Numbered from the stretch's first letter, positions 1-9,460 are shown. The stretch is DNA of 64,000 nucleotides from Salinicola corii (GCF_008298015.1 NZ_VTPX01000011.1:1-64000), one strand, 5' to 3'. A program made the numbers and translations. The notes: generated by a model from the letters alone, not told the origin.

Positions 1-96
1 CATTACATCCATTACTACAATCACGAACGCATCAAACTGACACTAAAAGGCCTGAGCCCTGTTCAGTACAGGGCCCAGGCCTTAAACGCCGGCTAA
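1..96 (+). CDS. IS3-family transposase (OrfB), C-terminal fragment cut by window edge
   Basis: Frame 1 from base 1 reads HYIHYYNHERIKLTLKGLSP and ends at TAA (94-96), 31 codons. The Y-N-x-E-R-I-x-x-x-LKGLSPVxYR pattern is the characteristic C-terminal tail of the rve/DDE integrase domain of IS3-family OrfB proteins. The gene continues upstream beyond the window, so activity cannot be assessed. A GC-rich inverted repeat at 47-83 lies inside the coding sequence. Confidence 0.8.
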   Translation, partial: HYIHYYNHERIKLTLKGLSPVQYRAQALNAG

Positions 97-127
97 GTGA
101 ATCGTCCAACTTTATGGGGTCAGTTCA
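1..127 (+). mobile_element. IS3-family insertion sequence, right end only
   Basis: The window opens inside an insertion sequence. The first 96 bases encode the C-terminus of an IS3-family transposase. They are followed by a typical IS3 right terminal sequence (102-127) ending GGGGTCAGTTCA, which matches the usual TG...CA termini of this family. The element ends about 50 bp from the 3' end of the OsmC-family gene. The left end is outside the window, so completeness, target duplication and exact IS name cannot be judged. Confidence 0.8.
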
Positions 128-180
128 ATGTCGCTGGCTTTCTTCTTTACGGCAAATCTCGGGTTGTCGCGGCTCGAGGC

Positions 181-600
181 TTACGCCTCGACGATCTCAT
201 AGTCGTGGGTGATCTCCACTCCGCCTTTGCTCAGCATCAGCGAGGCACTGCAGTACTTCTCGGCGGAGAGATCGACGGCGCGCTTGACCACGGCGTCCTT
301 CAGCCCCTTGCCGGTGACGACGAAGTGGACGTGGATCTTGGTGAAGACGCTGGGAGTGCCGTCGAAGCGTTCGGCTTCCAGCGTGGCGACGCAGTCGGTG
401 ACCTCGGCGCGGGCCTTCTCGAGGATCTGGATCACATCGAACGAGGTGCAGCCGCCCAGTCCCATCAACACCATCTCCATGGGGCGGGGGCCGGTGTTGC
501 GTCCGCCGTGATCCGGGTTGCCGTCGATGACGACGCTGTGGCCGCTGCCGGATTCGGTGACGAACTGGCGGCCATCGGTCCATTTGACTGTGGCTTTCAT
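181..600 (-). CDS. OsmC/YhfA-family protein
   Basis: A 139-residue protein of the OsmC/Ohr superfamily, whose members act as thiol-dependent peroxidases, though the YhfA branch has no firmly assigned substrate. The two family cysteines are visible in GGCTSFDV and KYCSAS. The start at 600 is preferred over an in-frame ATG at 609 because AAGGA lies about 8 nt upstream of 600 and the protein then begins MKATVKW as in homologs. It is monocistronic on the minus strand, downstream of murU-amgK. Its stop codon falls inside a small inverted repeat (175-190). Family is confident, exact role is not. Confidence 0.85.
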   Translation of the reverse strand: MKATVKWTDGRQFVTESGSGHSVVIDGNPDHGGRNTGPRPMEMVLMGLGGCTSFDVIQILEKARAEVTDCVATLEAERFDGTPSVFTKIHVHFVVTGKGLKDAVVKRAVDLSAEKYCSASLMLSKGGVEITHDYEIVEA

Positions 601-709
601 GGCAAGCATTCCTTAGCTGGGGATTCGTGTTGAATGGCGTGTCGAATCACTCGTGGGTCGATGGCGGCAGGATAACACTCCCGGCAAGCGCTGGTGGCGT
701 CCGGATTCG

Positions 710-1378
710 TTACGCCTGCCCGAGTCGCGTTTCCAGCTCGGCCAGACGCTGCGGCGTGCCGACGTCGACCCAGTCACCGCGATGGTGCCAGCCGCCGGCG
801 CGGCCCGCCCGTATCGCATCGATCAGCAGCGGTGCCAGCTTGACGGCTTCCCCGGCCGGCAGATCGGCGATCAGCTCGGGATGCACGACGCCGAGACCGG
901 CGTAGATCAGCCGCGGCTCGCCTTCGGCGTGCAGCCGACCCTGTGAATCGAGATGGAAATCGCCCCGGCGATGGAAGTCGGTGGTATCCACCATTACCAG
1001 CGAGGCGAGGTCGTCGTCGGCGAGGGCGAGACGTTCGAGCGGAAAATCCGTCCATATGTCGCCGTTGAGCAGGATGAACGGCGCCTCGCCCAGCAGCGGC
1101 AGCGCCTGACGCAATCCGCCCGCGGTTTCCAGCGGTGTCCGTTCGACGCTGAACTGGAGCGAGACGCCGTAGCGCTCGCCGTCGCCGAGGGCGTCGATGA
1201 TCTGCTGGCCGCGGTAGCTGACGTTGATCACGATGTCGCAGATTCCCGCCATCGCCAGGCGCTCGAGATGATGCACGATCAGCGGTTTGCCGGCGACCGG
1301 CAGCAGCGGCTTGGGGCAGTGGTCGGTGAGCGGTCGCATGCGGGTGCCGAAGCCGGCGGCCAGGATCATGGCTTTCAT
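710..1378 (-). CDS. murU: N-acetylmuramate alpha-1-phosphate uridylyltransferase MurU
   Basis: A 222-residue sugar nucleotidyltransferase. The N-terminal signature [12 protein letters not shown] and [10 protein letters not shown] bind the nucleotide and phosphate, and LNGDIW carries the metal-binding Asp. In Pseudomonas-type peptidoglycan recycling, MurU converts MurNAc-1-P to UDP-MurNAc, bypassing MurA and giving some intrinsic fosfomycin tolerance. The ATG overlaps the amgK stop by 4 bp (ATGA, 1375-1378), so translation is probably coupled to the kinase. This pairing is the main reason for choosing MurU over a generic mannose-1-phosphate guanylyltransferase. Confidence 0.88.
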   Translation of the reverse strand: MKAMILAAGFGTRMRPLTDHCPKPLLPVAGKPLIVHHLERLAMAGICDIVINVSYRGQQIIDALGDGERYGVSLQFSVERTPLETAGGLRQALPLLGEAPFILLNGDIWTDFPLERLALADDDLASLVMVDTTDFHRRGDFHLDSQGRLHAEGEPRLIYAGLGVVHPELIADLPAGEAVKLAPLLIDAIRAGRAGGWHHRGDWVDVGTPQRLAELETRLGQA

Positions 1379-2406
1379 GGCGGATTCCCCGCATCACTGG
1401 TGGTGCGTTGTTCGACTAGGCGCGCTTCCATCGCCGGGCGGTAGCTTTCGCGCAGCCAGCGGTGGAAATCGCCGAGTGCAGGTAGCGCTTCCAACCCCTC
1501 GTCGAGATGACCGTAGAAATGGGGTAACCAGTCGAGATAGCGGGGCTTGCCGTCGCGCAGACAGAGTCGGCAGAATTGACCCAGAATCTTGAGCTGGCGC
1601 TGGGCACCGATCGCCTCGACACCGGCTCGGAACGTCTCGGCATCCAGGTCGGGGCCGATCCGCCCCGCGGCAAGACAGCGCTGGCGAAAATCCTCGATCC
1701 AGAGATCCATCTCCTGACGCGACCAGTGGTGATAGCGGCCCCGCAGCAGGGAAATCAGATCGTAGCCAAGTGGCCCGGCCAGCGCGCCCTGGAAGTCGAT
1801 GATCCAGAGCCGGTCCCGATGGATCATCAGGTTCATGGCATCGAAGTCGCGGTGTACGGCGACGGTGGGGAGCCTGGCGATGTGGGCGAGCAGGTGGCGC
1901 TTGACCTCGGGCCATTGCGGTGGCGTCTCGATGCCGAGCCAGCGGGTCAGGCCCCAGTCGGGGAAGCGGTCCATTTCCTCTTCGAGAAAGTCGGCGGCGT
2001 AGCTGGGCAGTGAGGCGACCGGCGCGAGTCGTTCGATCTTGTCGAGCAGCGCCAGCGCCTGCGAAGTCCCTTCGCGTGCGCCGGACTCGATATCGAAATG
2101 ATGGTGAAGACTGTCGTTGCCGAGATCGTCGAGTTCGATGAATCCCCACGATAGATCAACGGCGTGGATCTTCGGCACCGGCAATCCCGCCGCATGCCAC
2201 TCGCGGCCAATGGTCACGAATGGCTGGCTGTCCTCCAGCGCCGGCGGCGCGTCCATGACGACCCGCGTCGTGCCGTCCGGGAAGGTGACGCGACAGTAGC
2301 CACGCAGGCTGGCGTCGCCGGCCACCGTTGTCAGTTGGCAGGCCTCCTGTGGTAGACGATGCTGAGCGGCGATCCAGTGGCGAAGGGCATCCAAGCGCAA
2401 GGTCAT
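1375..2406 (-). CDS. amgK: Anomeric N-acetylmuramate/N-acetylglucosamine kinase AmgK
   Basis: A 343-residue aminoglycoside-phosphotransferase-fold kinase. The catalytic loop [11 protein letters not shown] and the metal motif IIDFQGA are clear. AmgK phosphorylates MurNAc (and GlcNAc) at the anomeric position, supplying MurU. The frame stays open upstream, but residues there are low-complexity and the family N-terminus MTLRLDAL begins at 2406, which I take as start. It is transcribed divergently from lptD with about 350 bp between. The same arrangement (amgK-murU next to lptD) is common in pseudomonads and halomonads. Confidence 0.88.
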   Translation of the reverse strand: MTLRLDALRHWIAAQHRLPQEACQLTTVAGDASLRGYCRVTFPDGTTRVVMDAPPALEDSQPFVTIGREWHAAGLPVPKIHAVDLSWGFIELDDLGNDSLHHHFDIESGAREGTSQALALLDKIERLAPVASLPSYAADFLEEEMDRFPDWGLTRWLGIETPPQWPEVKRHLLAHIARLPTVAVHRDFDAMNLMIHRDRLWIIDFQGALAGPLGYDLISLLRGRYHHWSRQEMDLWIEDFRQRCLAAGRIGPDLDAETFRAGVEAIGAQRQLKILGQFCRLCLRDGKPRYLDWLPHFYGHLDEGLEALPALGDFHRWLRESYRPAMEARLVEQRTTSDAGNPP

Positions 2407-2722
2407 GCAGGCTTCCGGTGATAATGAGAGGGTGTTCTGGCGCGTTGCCGATGACTGCGCTTGCCGTGAGTTGACGGGCCGAGAATGGCACCGCATGCTG
2501 GGCGATAATCCGGAATCGCGGTGCGAGACGTCGGTGCATCGAGCGGTGCAGGACGGTGGCCCCCGAGCGCGACAGCGAAGCATCCAGTGGCATAATGCTC
2601 AGTGTGCCGTGTCCGGACGTTATCGCCAAGTCGATGGGTCTCCGCCGAATCCTCGGCACGGCCGCGCTGCACCCAGACGGTTCAACAAGGAACGGCTTCG
2701 CGGCAAGTCCCGTCGAGGTCTG

Positions 2723-2728
2723 TATAAT
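2723..2728 (+). promoter_or_regulatory. Possible lptD -10 element (TATAAT)
   Basis: A perfect TATAAT lies 32 nt upstream of the lptD ATG in the amgK/lptD divergent region. No convincing -35 hexamer is visible at 16-18 bp spacing. In enterics lptD is also under SigmaE, which could explain a poor SigmaD -35. The rest of the 2407-2759 intergenic region shows no other feature I can support. Confidence 0.4.
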
Positions 2729-2759
2729 ACCGACTTCACTCGGCAAGGACACAGAGGAC

Positions 2760-5225
2760 ATGGGCAAGCGACTGGTCTGGACTGCCCTCACCGGCCTGAT
2801 TTCATCGACGGCCCAGGCGGCACCCCCCGCACCCCTACCGGCGGACCAGCTGGATTGGTCTCCCTGGGGTGACCAGGCACCGGCTGGCGCGCTCTGCGGT
2901 GGCCGCTATATCGAACCGGGCTACCTGCTGCCCGAGGGAAAGACCCCCGAAGAGGTGCTGTCCAATTCGGGATCGGCCGAGTATGGCGATGATGGCGAAA
3001 CCATTCTGGGGGGCAATGTCGTGCTGCGGCGCGGCGAAAGCCAACTGGAGTCGCCGCGGGTGCGGGTCAACGCTGCCCGGGATACGGCCTTCGCCGACGG
3101 CCCCCTGACGATTCGCTATCCGGGAATGCTGGTGCGCGGTGACGATGGCCAGGTTTCGCTCGACAGCGATGCGGCGCGCATCGACGATGCCCACTACGTC
3201 GTCCATGAACAACGGCTGCGCGGGGATGCCCAGGCGATGCAGCGTCTCGATGACGGCCGCTATCGCATGCGTGAGGCCAGCTTCACCACCTGTGCCCCGG
3301 ATAGCCGGCTGTGGCGGATAGTGGGCAGCGATGTCACCATCGATCGCGAACAGGGCTTCGGCACGGCTTCCAACGCGCGACTCGAAATGGGAGACGTGCC
3401 CGTCTTCTACTGGCCGTGGGTAAGGTTTCCCATCGACGATCGCCGGCAGAGTGGGTTCCTGTGGCCGACGATGGGAATTTCCAGCGACGGTCTAGACTAT
3501 AGCCAGCCCTACTACCTCAATCTGGCTCCCAATTACGATGCGACCATCACCCCACGGATCATCTCCGATCACGGCTTCATGCTGGGTGGCGAGTTCCGGT
3601 ATCTGTTCGGCAGCGACCAGGGGTCCATCGAGGGCGCCTATCTGCCCAACGACAATGGCGGCGAGAATGACAATCCCAACGATCCCAATGATGCATTCGA
3701 CGGAGAAGATCGCTGGTACATCGACTACAGCCACTACGGACGCTTCACCGACCGGCTGGATTACGCCATGCGTTACGGTGCTGCCAGCGACGGGCGCTAT
3801 TTCGACGATTTCGGGCGTGACTTCGGTGAGCAGGATACCGAGTACCTCGAGCGCTTGGCGCGGCTGAGCTATCAGGGCACGACCTGGAACCTCGACGCCC
3901 GGGCCCAGGGTTACCAGCGCATGGATTATCCTCTCGACGAGGACGATCGGCCGTTCTACAAGCTGCCCAGCTTGACCGCCAATGCGCGCTGGGGGCAGGA
4001 CAACGGTTTCTATCAGGAGTGGAATTCCAACGCGACCTACTTCTGGCGCGATCTGCATGGCGTCGATAGCGATGGTTTCTGGGAGGATGAGGAGACCGGA
4101 AATACCCGCCAGATCCGCCTGCGCGAGGCGGCCAACGGGTCGCGTATTAACCTGACTCCGGCCATCGGGTGGCGCGGGCAGCCCAGTTGGGGCTTTCTGG
4201 AGCCGCGTTTCCAGCTGTGGCAGACCAATTACGAGCTCGACTACGGCAATCGCGACACTGATCGGGACGAGAGCCTCTCGCGCACGGTACCGGTCTATTC
4301 GGTCGACTCCGGCCTGATTTTCCAGCGTGACGTCACGCTATTCGATAGCGAGTGGAAGCAGACCTTCGAGCCGCGTCTTTACTACGCCTACGTGCCGGAG
4401 CGGGATCAGTCGGAGTTTCCCGATTTCGACACCGACGAGCGGGCGATCTCGTGGAGCCAGCTCTGGTCGCCTTATCGCTTTACGGGGGCCGACCGAGTGG
4501 GTGACGTCAACAAGCTCTCCTACGGCGCTTCGACGCGTTTCCTCGAGGACGACACCGGGCGCGAGCGTCTGGCACTCTCCGTGGGACAAAGCGCCTACTT
4601 CTCGGATCGCAACATCGATATCGAGGGCGATCCGAACACGCTGCCGAACAAGGAGACCGACTACGAGGACTGGTATCGTGCCACCCGCGATCGTTCGCCG
4701 GTCATCACGCAGCTCGACTGGCGTATCAACGATCAGTGGCGCTCGCGTTACGAATGGTTTTACGATCCGGACCGCTCCAAGACCGAGAAAGCATCGGCCT
4801 ATCTCCAGTACCTGAGCCCGGTCGGCCATGTAGTGAACCTTGGCTACCGATGGCAACTCCAAGGGTTCGATCCGTCGGGAGACGAGGAGGATCGTCTGAA
4901 CTACAGTCGCGAGGACTTCGACGTGTCGTTCGCCTACAAGGCCACGTCATCGCTGGACCTGATAGGCCGTTATCTCTACGACAACACCAACAGCCGCGAC
5001 CTGGAAACGCTGGCCGGCGTCCAGTTCAACAGCTGCTGCAGCGCAGTCCAGGTGGTATGGCGTGAATGGGTCGAAGACAATGACACCGCCAACACCATCG
5101 ATGACGATTACACGGATCGAGGCCTGTTCCTGCGCTTCGTGTTCAAGGGGCTGGGCGGCGTCGGCCAGGAAGCCGACAGCTACTTTGCACGAGCGGTGCC
5201 GGGCTACGAAGCGACGCAGTTCTGA
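2760..5225 (+). CDS. lptD: LPS-assembly outer membrane protein LptD
   Basis: An 821-residue outer membrane beta-barrel that inserts lipopolysaccharide into the outer leaflet together with LptE. The start at 2760 gives a signal peptide (cut near residue 20, after TAQA) and has AGAGGAC just upstream. An OstA/LptA-like jellyroll follows (about residues 65-200), then the barrel. The four cysteines used for the interdomain disulfides are present: C46, C178 and the pair C759-C760. The protein ends in an aromatic-rich strand (EATQF) as expected for a Bam substrate. It heads the conserved lptD-surA-pdxA-rsmA-apaG-apaH block. Confidence 0.95.
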   Translation: MGKRLVWTALTGLISSTAQAAPPAPLPADQLDWSPWGDQAPAGALCGGRYIEPGYLLPEGKTPEEVLSNSGSAEYGDDGETILGGNVVLRRGESQLESPRVRVNAARDTAFADGPLTIRYPGMLVRGDDGQVSLDSDAARIDDAHYVVHEQRLRGDAQAMQRLDDGRYRMREASFTTCAPDSRLWRIVGSDVTIDREQGFGTASNARLEMGDVPVFYWPWVRFPIDDRRQSGFLWPTMGISSDGLDYSQPYYLNLAPNYDATITPRIISDHGFMLGGEFRYLFGSDQGSIEGAYLPNDNGGENDNPNDPNDAFDGEDRWYIDYSHYGRFTDRLDYAMRYGAASDGRYFDDFGRDFGEQDTEYLERLARLSYQGTTWNLDARAQGYQRMDYPLDEDDRPFYKLPSLTANARWGQDNGFYQEWNSNATYFWRDLHGVDSDGFWEDEETGNTRQIRLREAANGSRINLTPAIGWRGQPSWGFLEPRFQLWQTNYELDYGNRDTDRDESLSRTVPVYSVDSGLIFQRDVTLFDSEWKQTFEPRLYYAYVPERDQSEFPDFDTDERAISWSQLWSPYRFTGADRVGDVNKLSYGASTRFLEDDTGRERLALSVGQSAYFSDRNIDIEGDPNTLPNKETDYEDWYRATRDRSPVITQLDWRINDQWRSRYEWFYDPDRSKTEKASAYLQYLSPVGHVVNLGYRWQLQGFDPSGDEEDRLNYSREDFDVSFAYKATSSLDLIGRYLYDNTNSRDLETLAGVQFNSCCSAVQVVWREWVEDNDTANTIDDDYTDRGLFLRFVFKGLGGVGQEADSYFARAVPGYEATQF

Positions 5226-5259
5226 CGACTCGGGCTGTCCCGATCAATCCATGTTTACG

Positions 5260-5283
5260 GCGAGCCCGAAAGGCTCGCCTTTC
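5260..5283 (+). terminator. Hairpin between lptD and surA (attenuator or partial terminator)
   Basis: A perfect 8-bp inverted repeat (GGCGAGCC / GGCTCGCC) with a CGAAA loop is followed by TTTCC. The short T-run suggests partial termination, which would lower surA-pdxA-rsmA expression relative to lptD. Confidence 0.5.
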
Positions 5284-5304
5284 CACCAAGCAAGAGAGGT
5301 AGGC

Positions 5305-6267
5305 ATGCGTCCTAGAGTATGGATCCCCCTGGCGCTGGTAATAATGCTGCTGTCGCCATTGTCCGCGATGGCGGAAGTGGTGCCGCTGGATCGTATCGTC
5401 GCCGTGGTCAACGACGATGCCATCATGCAAAGCCAGCTCGAACGGCGGGTCGCCCAGGCGCGCGACCAGCTCCAGGCCAACAACATCCAGATGCCGCCGG
5501 AGCGGGCGCTGGAGCGTCAGGTACTGGACCGCATGATCACCGAGCAGATCGAGCTGCAGATGGCCGCCGATGCCAAGCTGAGCATCGACGAGACCCAGCT
5601 AAACAGCACCATGCGCGGCATCGCCCAGAACAATGGGATGAGTCTGGACGAGTTCGCGGACACGCTGGAGCAGCAGGGCCAGACCCTGGCGGAAGTGCGT
5701 GAACAGGTGCGTCGGGAATTACTGATACGACAAGTGCAGCAAGACCGGGTCGCCAGCAGAATCACGGTGTCCGATCGCGAGGTCGATCGTTTTCTGGCGC
5801 AGCGCAGCGAGAACAGCAATGTCGCCTATCACCTCGCCCAGATTCTGATTGCCGTGCCGCAGTCGCCAACGCCGGATCAGGTCACCCAGGCGCAGGCCGA
5901 AGCGCAGAAGCTCTATCAGCAACTGCAGGGTGGCGCCGACTTCCAGCAACTGGCCGTAGCCGAGTCCGATGACGCGCAGGCGTTACAGGGGGGAGATCTC
6001 GGTTGGCGCCAGGTGGCGCAGATTCCCTCCATCTTCGCCGACGTGATTCCGGATCTGTCCAAGGGGGAAGTCAGCGAGCCGATTCGTAGTCCCAGCGGTT
6101 TCCACCTGGTCAAGCTGATCGACACCCGTGGTGGCGACAACGGGCAGATGAGCCGGGATCAAGCCAGCCAGGCGATCTTCCAGCGCAAGGTCAATGACGA
6201 AGTGGAGGCCTGGACACAGGAAATTCGGGCCAGCGCCTACATCGACAATCGTCTCGACAACGGCTGA
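5305..6267 (+). CDS. surA: Periplasmic chaperone/peptidyl-prolyl isomerase SurA, single-parvulin form
   Basis: A 320-residue periplasmic chaperone for outer membrane proteins. The start at 5305 has AGAGAGG upstream and gives a signal peptide cleaved after residue 23 (AMA). The SurA N-terminal chaperone region (about 24-165) is followed by only one parvulin domain (about 173-270) and the C-terminal helix. E. coli SurA is about 428 residues with two parvulin domains, so one domain is absent here. The gene follows lptD, a major client, and its stop overlaps the pdxA start by 1 nt (TGATG). Confidence 0.93.
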   Translation: MRPRVWIPLALVIMLLSPLSAMAEVVPLDRIVAVVNDDAIMQSQLERRVAQARDQLQANNIQMPPERALERQVLDRMITEQIELQMAADAKLSIDETQLNSTMRGIAQNNGMSLDEFADTLEQQGQTLAEVREQVRRELLIRQVQQDRVASRITVSDREVDRFLAQRSENSNVAYHLAQILIAVPQSPTPDQVTQAQAEAQKLYQQLQGGADFQQLAVAESDDAQALQGGDLGWRQVAQIPSIFADVIPDLSKGEVSEPIRSPSGFHLVKLIDTRGGDNGQMSRDQASQAIFQRKVNDEVEAWTQEIRASAYIDNRLDNG

Positions 6268-7274
6268 TGGCCTTGCCGGTATTGGTACTGACCACCGGTG
6301 AACCGGCCGGTGTCGGCCCCGAACTCGCGCTTGCGGTTGCCCGGGACTGGCAGCAACTGGCGGCGACGGTGGTCGCGGTGGGGGACCCGGATCTGCTGGC
6401 CGAGCGTGCCCGGCTGCTTGGCTGGCTGGTCGAACTGGATGTCGTCGATCTGGGCACGAGGTTGCCGGTGCCCACCGACGGTCGGCTGCCGGTCTGGCCG
6501 GTGTCACTGGCGAAGCCGTCGATGCCTGGCCGGCTGGACCCCGCCAACGCTGGCTACGTGTTGGAGACACTCGACGTTGCCATCGAGGCCTGTCGGCGGG
6601 GAACGGCCGACGCCATGGTGACGGCGCCGCTTCACAAGGGAGCGATCATCGAGGGCGGGCATCCCGGTTTCACCGGCCACACCGAGTACCTTCGCGACGC
6701 TTGCGGTGTCGAGGGGGTGGTGATGATGCTTGCCACCGAGCGCACCTCGAAGCCACTGCGGGTAGCGCTGGCGACCACCCATCTGCCGCTCTCCCGGGTG
6801 GCTGAGGCGATCACCGGTGCAGGCCTGACGCGCGTCATCCGGGTCCTGGCGACAGAGCTGAACCAGCGCTTCGGCATCGCGTCGCCCCGGATCCTTGTCT
6901 GTGGGCTCAACCCTCACGCCGGAGAAGACGGACATCTGGGGCGCGAAGAGCTGGAGGTCATCACGCCCGTGCTGGATCGGCTGCGCAACGAGGGCCTCGA
7001 CCTGGTGGGCCCACTACCGGCGGATACGCTGTTCACGCCCCGCCATCTCGATCAGGCCGATGCTGTCCTGGCGATGTATCACGATCAGGGCCTGCCGGTG
7101 CTCAAGTATGCCGGATTCGGGCAGGCTGCCAATATCACGCTGGGCCTGGGAATGGTTCGTACTTCTGTCGATCACGGCACCGCCTTGGATTTCGCCGGTA
7201 CCGGTCTGGCCGATGTGGGTAGTCTCCGGGTCGCACTGCAGGTGGCTCGGCAGATGACGGCCCGCGCTCACTGA
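6267..7274 (+). CDS. pdxA: 4-hydroxythreonine-4-phosphate dehydrogenase PdxA
   Basis: A 335-residue enzyme of pyridoxal-5'-phosphate synthesis that oxidises 4-phosphohydroxy-L-threonine with NAD. Metal-binding and substrate motifs are visible: TAPLHKGAI, GFTGHTEYL, LNPHAGEDGHLG and MYHDQGLPVLK. Length matches the family (about 330). The ATG overlaps the surA stop, and the gene lies in the conserved surA-pdxA-rsmA order, so translational coupling is likely. Confidence 0.95.
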   Translation: MALPVLVLTTGEPAGVGPELALAVARDWQQLAATVVAVGDPDLLAERARLLGWLVELDVVDLGTRLPVPTDGRLPVWPVSLAKPSMPGRLDPANAGYVLETLDVAIEACRRGTADAMVTAPLHKGAIIEGGHPGFTGHTEYLRDACGVEGVVMMLATERTSKPLRVALATTHLPLSRVAEAITGAGLTRVIRVLATELNQRFGIASPRILVCGLNPHAGEDGHLGREELEVITPVLDRLRNEGLDLVGPLPADTLFTPRHLDQADAVLAMYHDQGLPVLKYAGFGQAANITLGLGMVRTSVDHGTALDFAGTGLADVGSLRVALQVARQMTARAH

Positions 7275-7289
7275 AGGAATCTTGTTTTC

Positions 7290-8138
7290 ATGGCTACACG
7301 CTCCTCCGATCGTTCGCCGATGCCTCGCGCCCGGAAACGGTTCGGCCAGAATTTTCTCCGTGACGGCGGGGTGATCTCGCGCATCGTGCGGGCCATCGGT
7401 CCGCGTGGCGGCGATCGCCTGATCGAGATCGGCCCTGGTCAGGGCGCGCTGACCGGGCCGCTACTCGAGGCCGCCGGCGCGTTGGAGGTAATCGAACTGG
7501 ATCGCGACCTGATCCCCGGCCTGCGGGTTCAGTTCTACGACTACCCCGAGTTCACGATTCACGAGGGGGATGCACTCAAGTTCGATTTTCGTGAGCTGTC
7601 GCAACAGGATGGACGACCGCTGCGGGTGGTCGGCAATCTCCCCTACAATATCTCGACGCCATTGATTTTCCATCTGCTGACGGCCCGTGGTGCCATCCTG
7701 GATATGCACTTCATGCTGCAGAAGGAAGTCGTCGAGCGCCTCGCCGCTGAGCCCGGCGGGCCCGATTGGGGGCGGCTGTCGGTGATGACCCAGTATCACT
7801 GCGCGGTCGAGTCCCTGTTCGTGGTCCCGCCCGGCGCCTTCGTGCCGCAACCCAAGGTGGATTCGGCGATCGTGCGCCTGACGCCTTATACCGAGCCGCC
7901 TGCACCGGCCCTCGATGAGCCCCATTTTGCCGACGTGGTGAGAGAGGCATTCGGCCAGCGGCGCAAGACCCTGCGCAATAATCTCAAGGGGATGATCGAC
8001 GCCGAGGCACTGGCGGCGCTGGGAATCGATCCCGGCCGTCGCCCGCAGACGCTGCGGGTCGAGGAGTTTGTCGCTATCAGCAACCATCTCACGGGTCACC
8101 AGCCGGAGAACCCTTCCGCGACGGAGAAGAGTTCATGA
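7290..8138 (+). CDS. rsmA: 16S rRNA (A1518/A1519) dimethyltransferase RsmA/KsgA
   Basis: A 282-residue SAM-dependent methyltransferase that dimethylates two adjacent adenines in the 3' hairpin of 16S rRNA late in 30S assembly. The SAM motif IGPGQGALT and the catalytic NLPYNIST motif (the N6-adenine methylase NLPY signature) are present, as is the N-terminal KRFGQNFLRD. AAGGA lies about 12 nt upstream of the chosen ATG. An in-frame ATG at 7320 is a possible shorter start. The stop overlaps apaG by 4 bp (ATGA). Confidence 0.95.
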   Translation: MATRSSDRSPMPRARKRFGQNFLRDGGVISRIVRAIGPRGGDRLIEIGPGQGALTGPLLEAAGALEVIELDRDLIPGLRVQFYDYPEFTIHEGDALKFDFRELSQQDGRPLRVVGNLPYNISTPLIFHLLTARGAILDMHFMLQKEVVERLAAEPGGPDWGRLSVMTQYHCAVESLFVVPPGAFVPQPKVDSAIVRLTPYTEPPAPALDEPHFADVVREAFGQRRKTLRNNLKGMIDAEALAALGIDPGRRPQTLRVEEFVAISNHLTGHQPENPSATEKSS

Positions 8139-8518
8139 GCGAGGTCTCACCCGCCGTCACGGTCGACGTCGAGCCGACGTTCCGCGAGGACGAATCGTCG
8201 CCCGGCGACAACCGGTTCGTGTTCAGCTACACGGTGACCGTGCACAATCACTCCGACCGCAGCGTACAGCTGCTGTCGCGTTACTGGAAGATCACCCAGG
8301 GGCACGGCAAGGTGCAGGAGGTGCGTGGCAACGGGGTGGTCGGCAAGCAGCCGACGATCACCGCCGGGCACAGCTTTCGCTATACCAGTCGTGCGGTGAT
8401 CGAATGCCCCGTCGGCGTCATGCAGGGCAGTTACACCTGTATCGACCTGTCCAGTCAGGCCGCCTTCGATGTCGCCATCGCGCCGTTTCGTCTGGCGGGC
8501 CCCAACCAGGTCCACTGA
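8135..8518 (+). CDS. apaG: ApaG (CorD) domain protein
   Basis: A 127-residue protein of the ApaG family, a fibronectin-III-like beta-sandwich (Co2+/Mg2+ efflux-associated in Salmonella, biochemical role not settled). The conserved RYWKITQGHG and VQEVRGNGVVG segments are visible. It overlaps rsmA by 4 bp and precedes apaH, as in enterobacteria. Confidence 0.93.
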   Translation: MSEVSPAVTVDVEPTFREDESSPGDNRFVFSYTVTVHNHSDRSVQLLSRYWKITQGHGKVQEVRGNGVVGKQPTITAGHSFRYTSRAVIECPVGVMQGSYTCIDLSSQAAFDVAIAPFRLAGPNQVH

Positions 8519-8591
8519 GCGGCGAGCGATCGGCGTTCACGTCCGCCGCCGTACCGGCATCGAAGGCGGCACCACCAACACGAGGAAGCGC

Positions 8592-9413
8592 ATGGCGACC
8601 TACGCAATCGGCGACCTGCAGGGCTGTTACGCCGAATTCGAAGCCTTGCTCAAGCGGCTCGATTTCTCGCCCTCCCGGGACCAGCTGTGGCTGGCCGGCG
8701 ACCTGGTCAATCGTGGCCCCGATTCGCTTGGCTGCCTGCGCAGGAGCGTCGCGCTGGACGGCGCCGCCAGCATGGTGCTTGGCAACCACGACCTCCACCT
8801 GCTGGCCGTCGCGCGGGGCCATGGCAAGCTCAAGCGCAAAGATACTCTGAGCGACATTCTCGAGGCGCCGGACCGGCACGAAATGCTCGAATGGCTGCGG
8901 CGCCAGCCGCTGCTGGTCGACGACGCCGAGCGCGGCTGCGTGATGACCCATGCCGGGCTGCCGCCGCAGTGGTCGCTCGCCCAGGCGAACGAGTTGGCGG
9001 CGGAGGCGGAAGCGGTGTTGCGGTCAGACGACGTGGATGCTTTCCTGAACGTGATGTACGGCAATCGCCCGGCTCGTTTCGAGCCCGACCTGGCCGGCAT
9101 GGATCGCATCCGAGCCATCGTCAACGTGTTCACCCGCATGCGCTTCATCGCCGCTGATGGCACGCTGGATTTTGCCGCCAAGGAAGGGCTGGACAGCGCG
9201 CCCGAGGGTTACGCCCCCTGGTTCACCTATCCCCGCGCCGACGGCCTGACGCTGCTGTTCGGCCATTGGGCCGCGCTGGAGGGGCAGACCCCGGGGGCCA
9301 GGGTCGATGCGCAAGCGCTGGATACCGGCTGCGTATGGGGAGGTTCCCTGACCGCCCTAGATCTCGACAGCGGCGAGCGGATCTCGGTGCCGTCCAGGTC
9401 GGCAGACCGGTGA
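8592..9413 (+). CDS. apaH: Bis(5'-nucleosyl)-tetraphosphatase (symmetrical) ApaH
   Basis: A 273-residue metallophosphatase that splits Ap4A into two ADP and can decap Np4-RNA. The PPP-family motifs occur in order: GDLQGC near residue 7, GDLVNRGPDS and GNHDLH. The start at 8592 is placed by GAGGAAG just upstream and by homologous N-termini (MATYAIGDLQGC). The open frame extends further upstream but into apaG. It is the last gene of the lptD block, with glpE following after 47 bp. Confidence 0.94.
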   Translation: MATYAIGDLQGCYAEFEALLKRLDFSPSRDQLWLAGDLVNRGPDSLGCLRRSVALDGAASMVLGNHDLHLLAVARGHGKLKRKDTLSDILEAPDRHEMLEWLRRQPLLVDDAERGCVMTHAGLPPQWSLAQANELAAEAEAVLRSDDVDAFLNVMYGNRPARFEPDLAGMDRIRAIVNVFTRMRFIAADGTLDFAAKEGLDSAPEGYAPWFTYPRADGLTLLFGHWAALEGQTPGARVDAQALDTGCVWGGSLTALDLDSGERISVPSRSADR

Positions 9414-9460
9414 ATGGTTCCGCTTCCGTTCGCTCAGCCAACGCTTTTCAGGAGTGATTC

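Noticed and set aside
47-83. Strong GC inverted repeat resembling a terminator
   Set aside because: It lies inside the transposase coding sequence with no T-run, so it is not called as a functional terminator.
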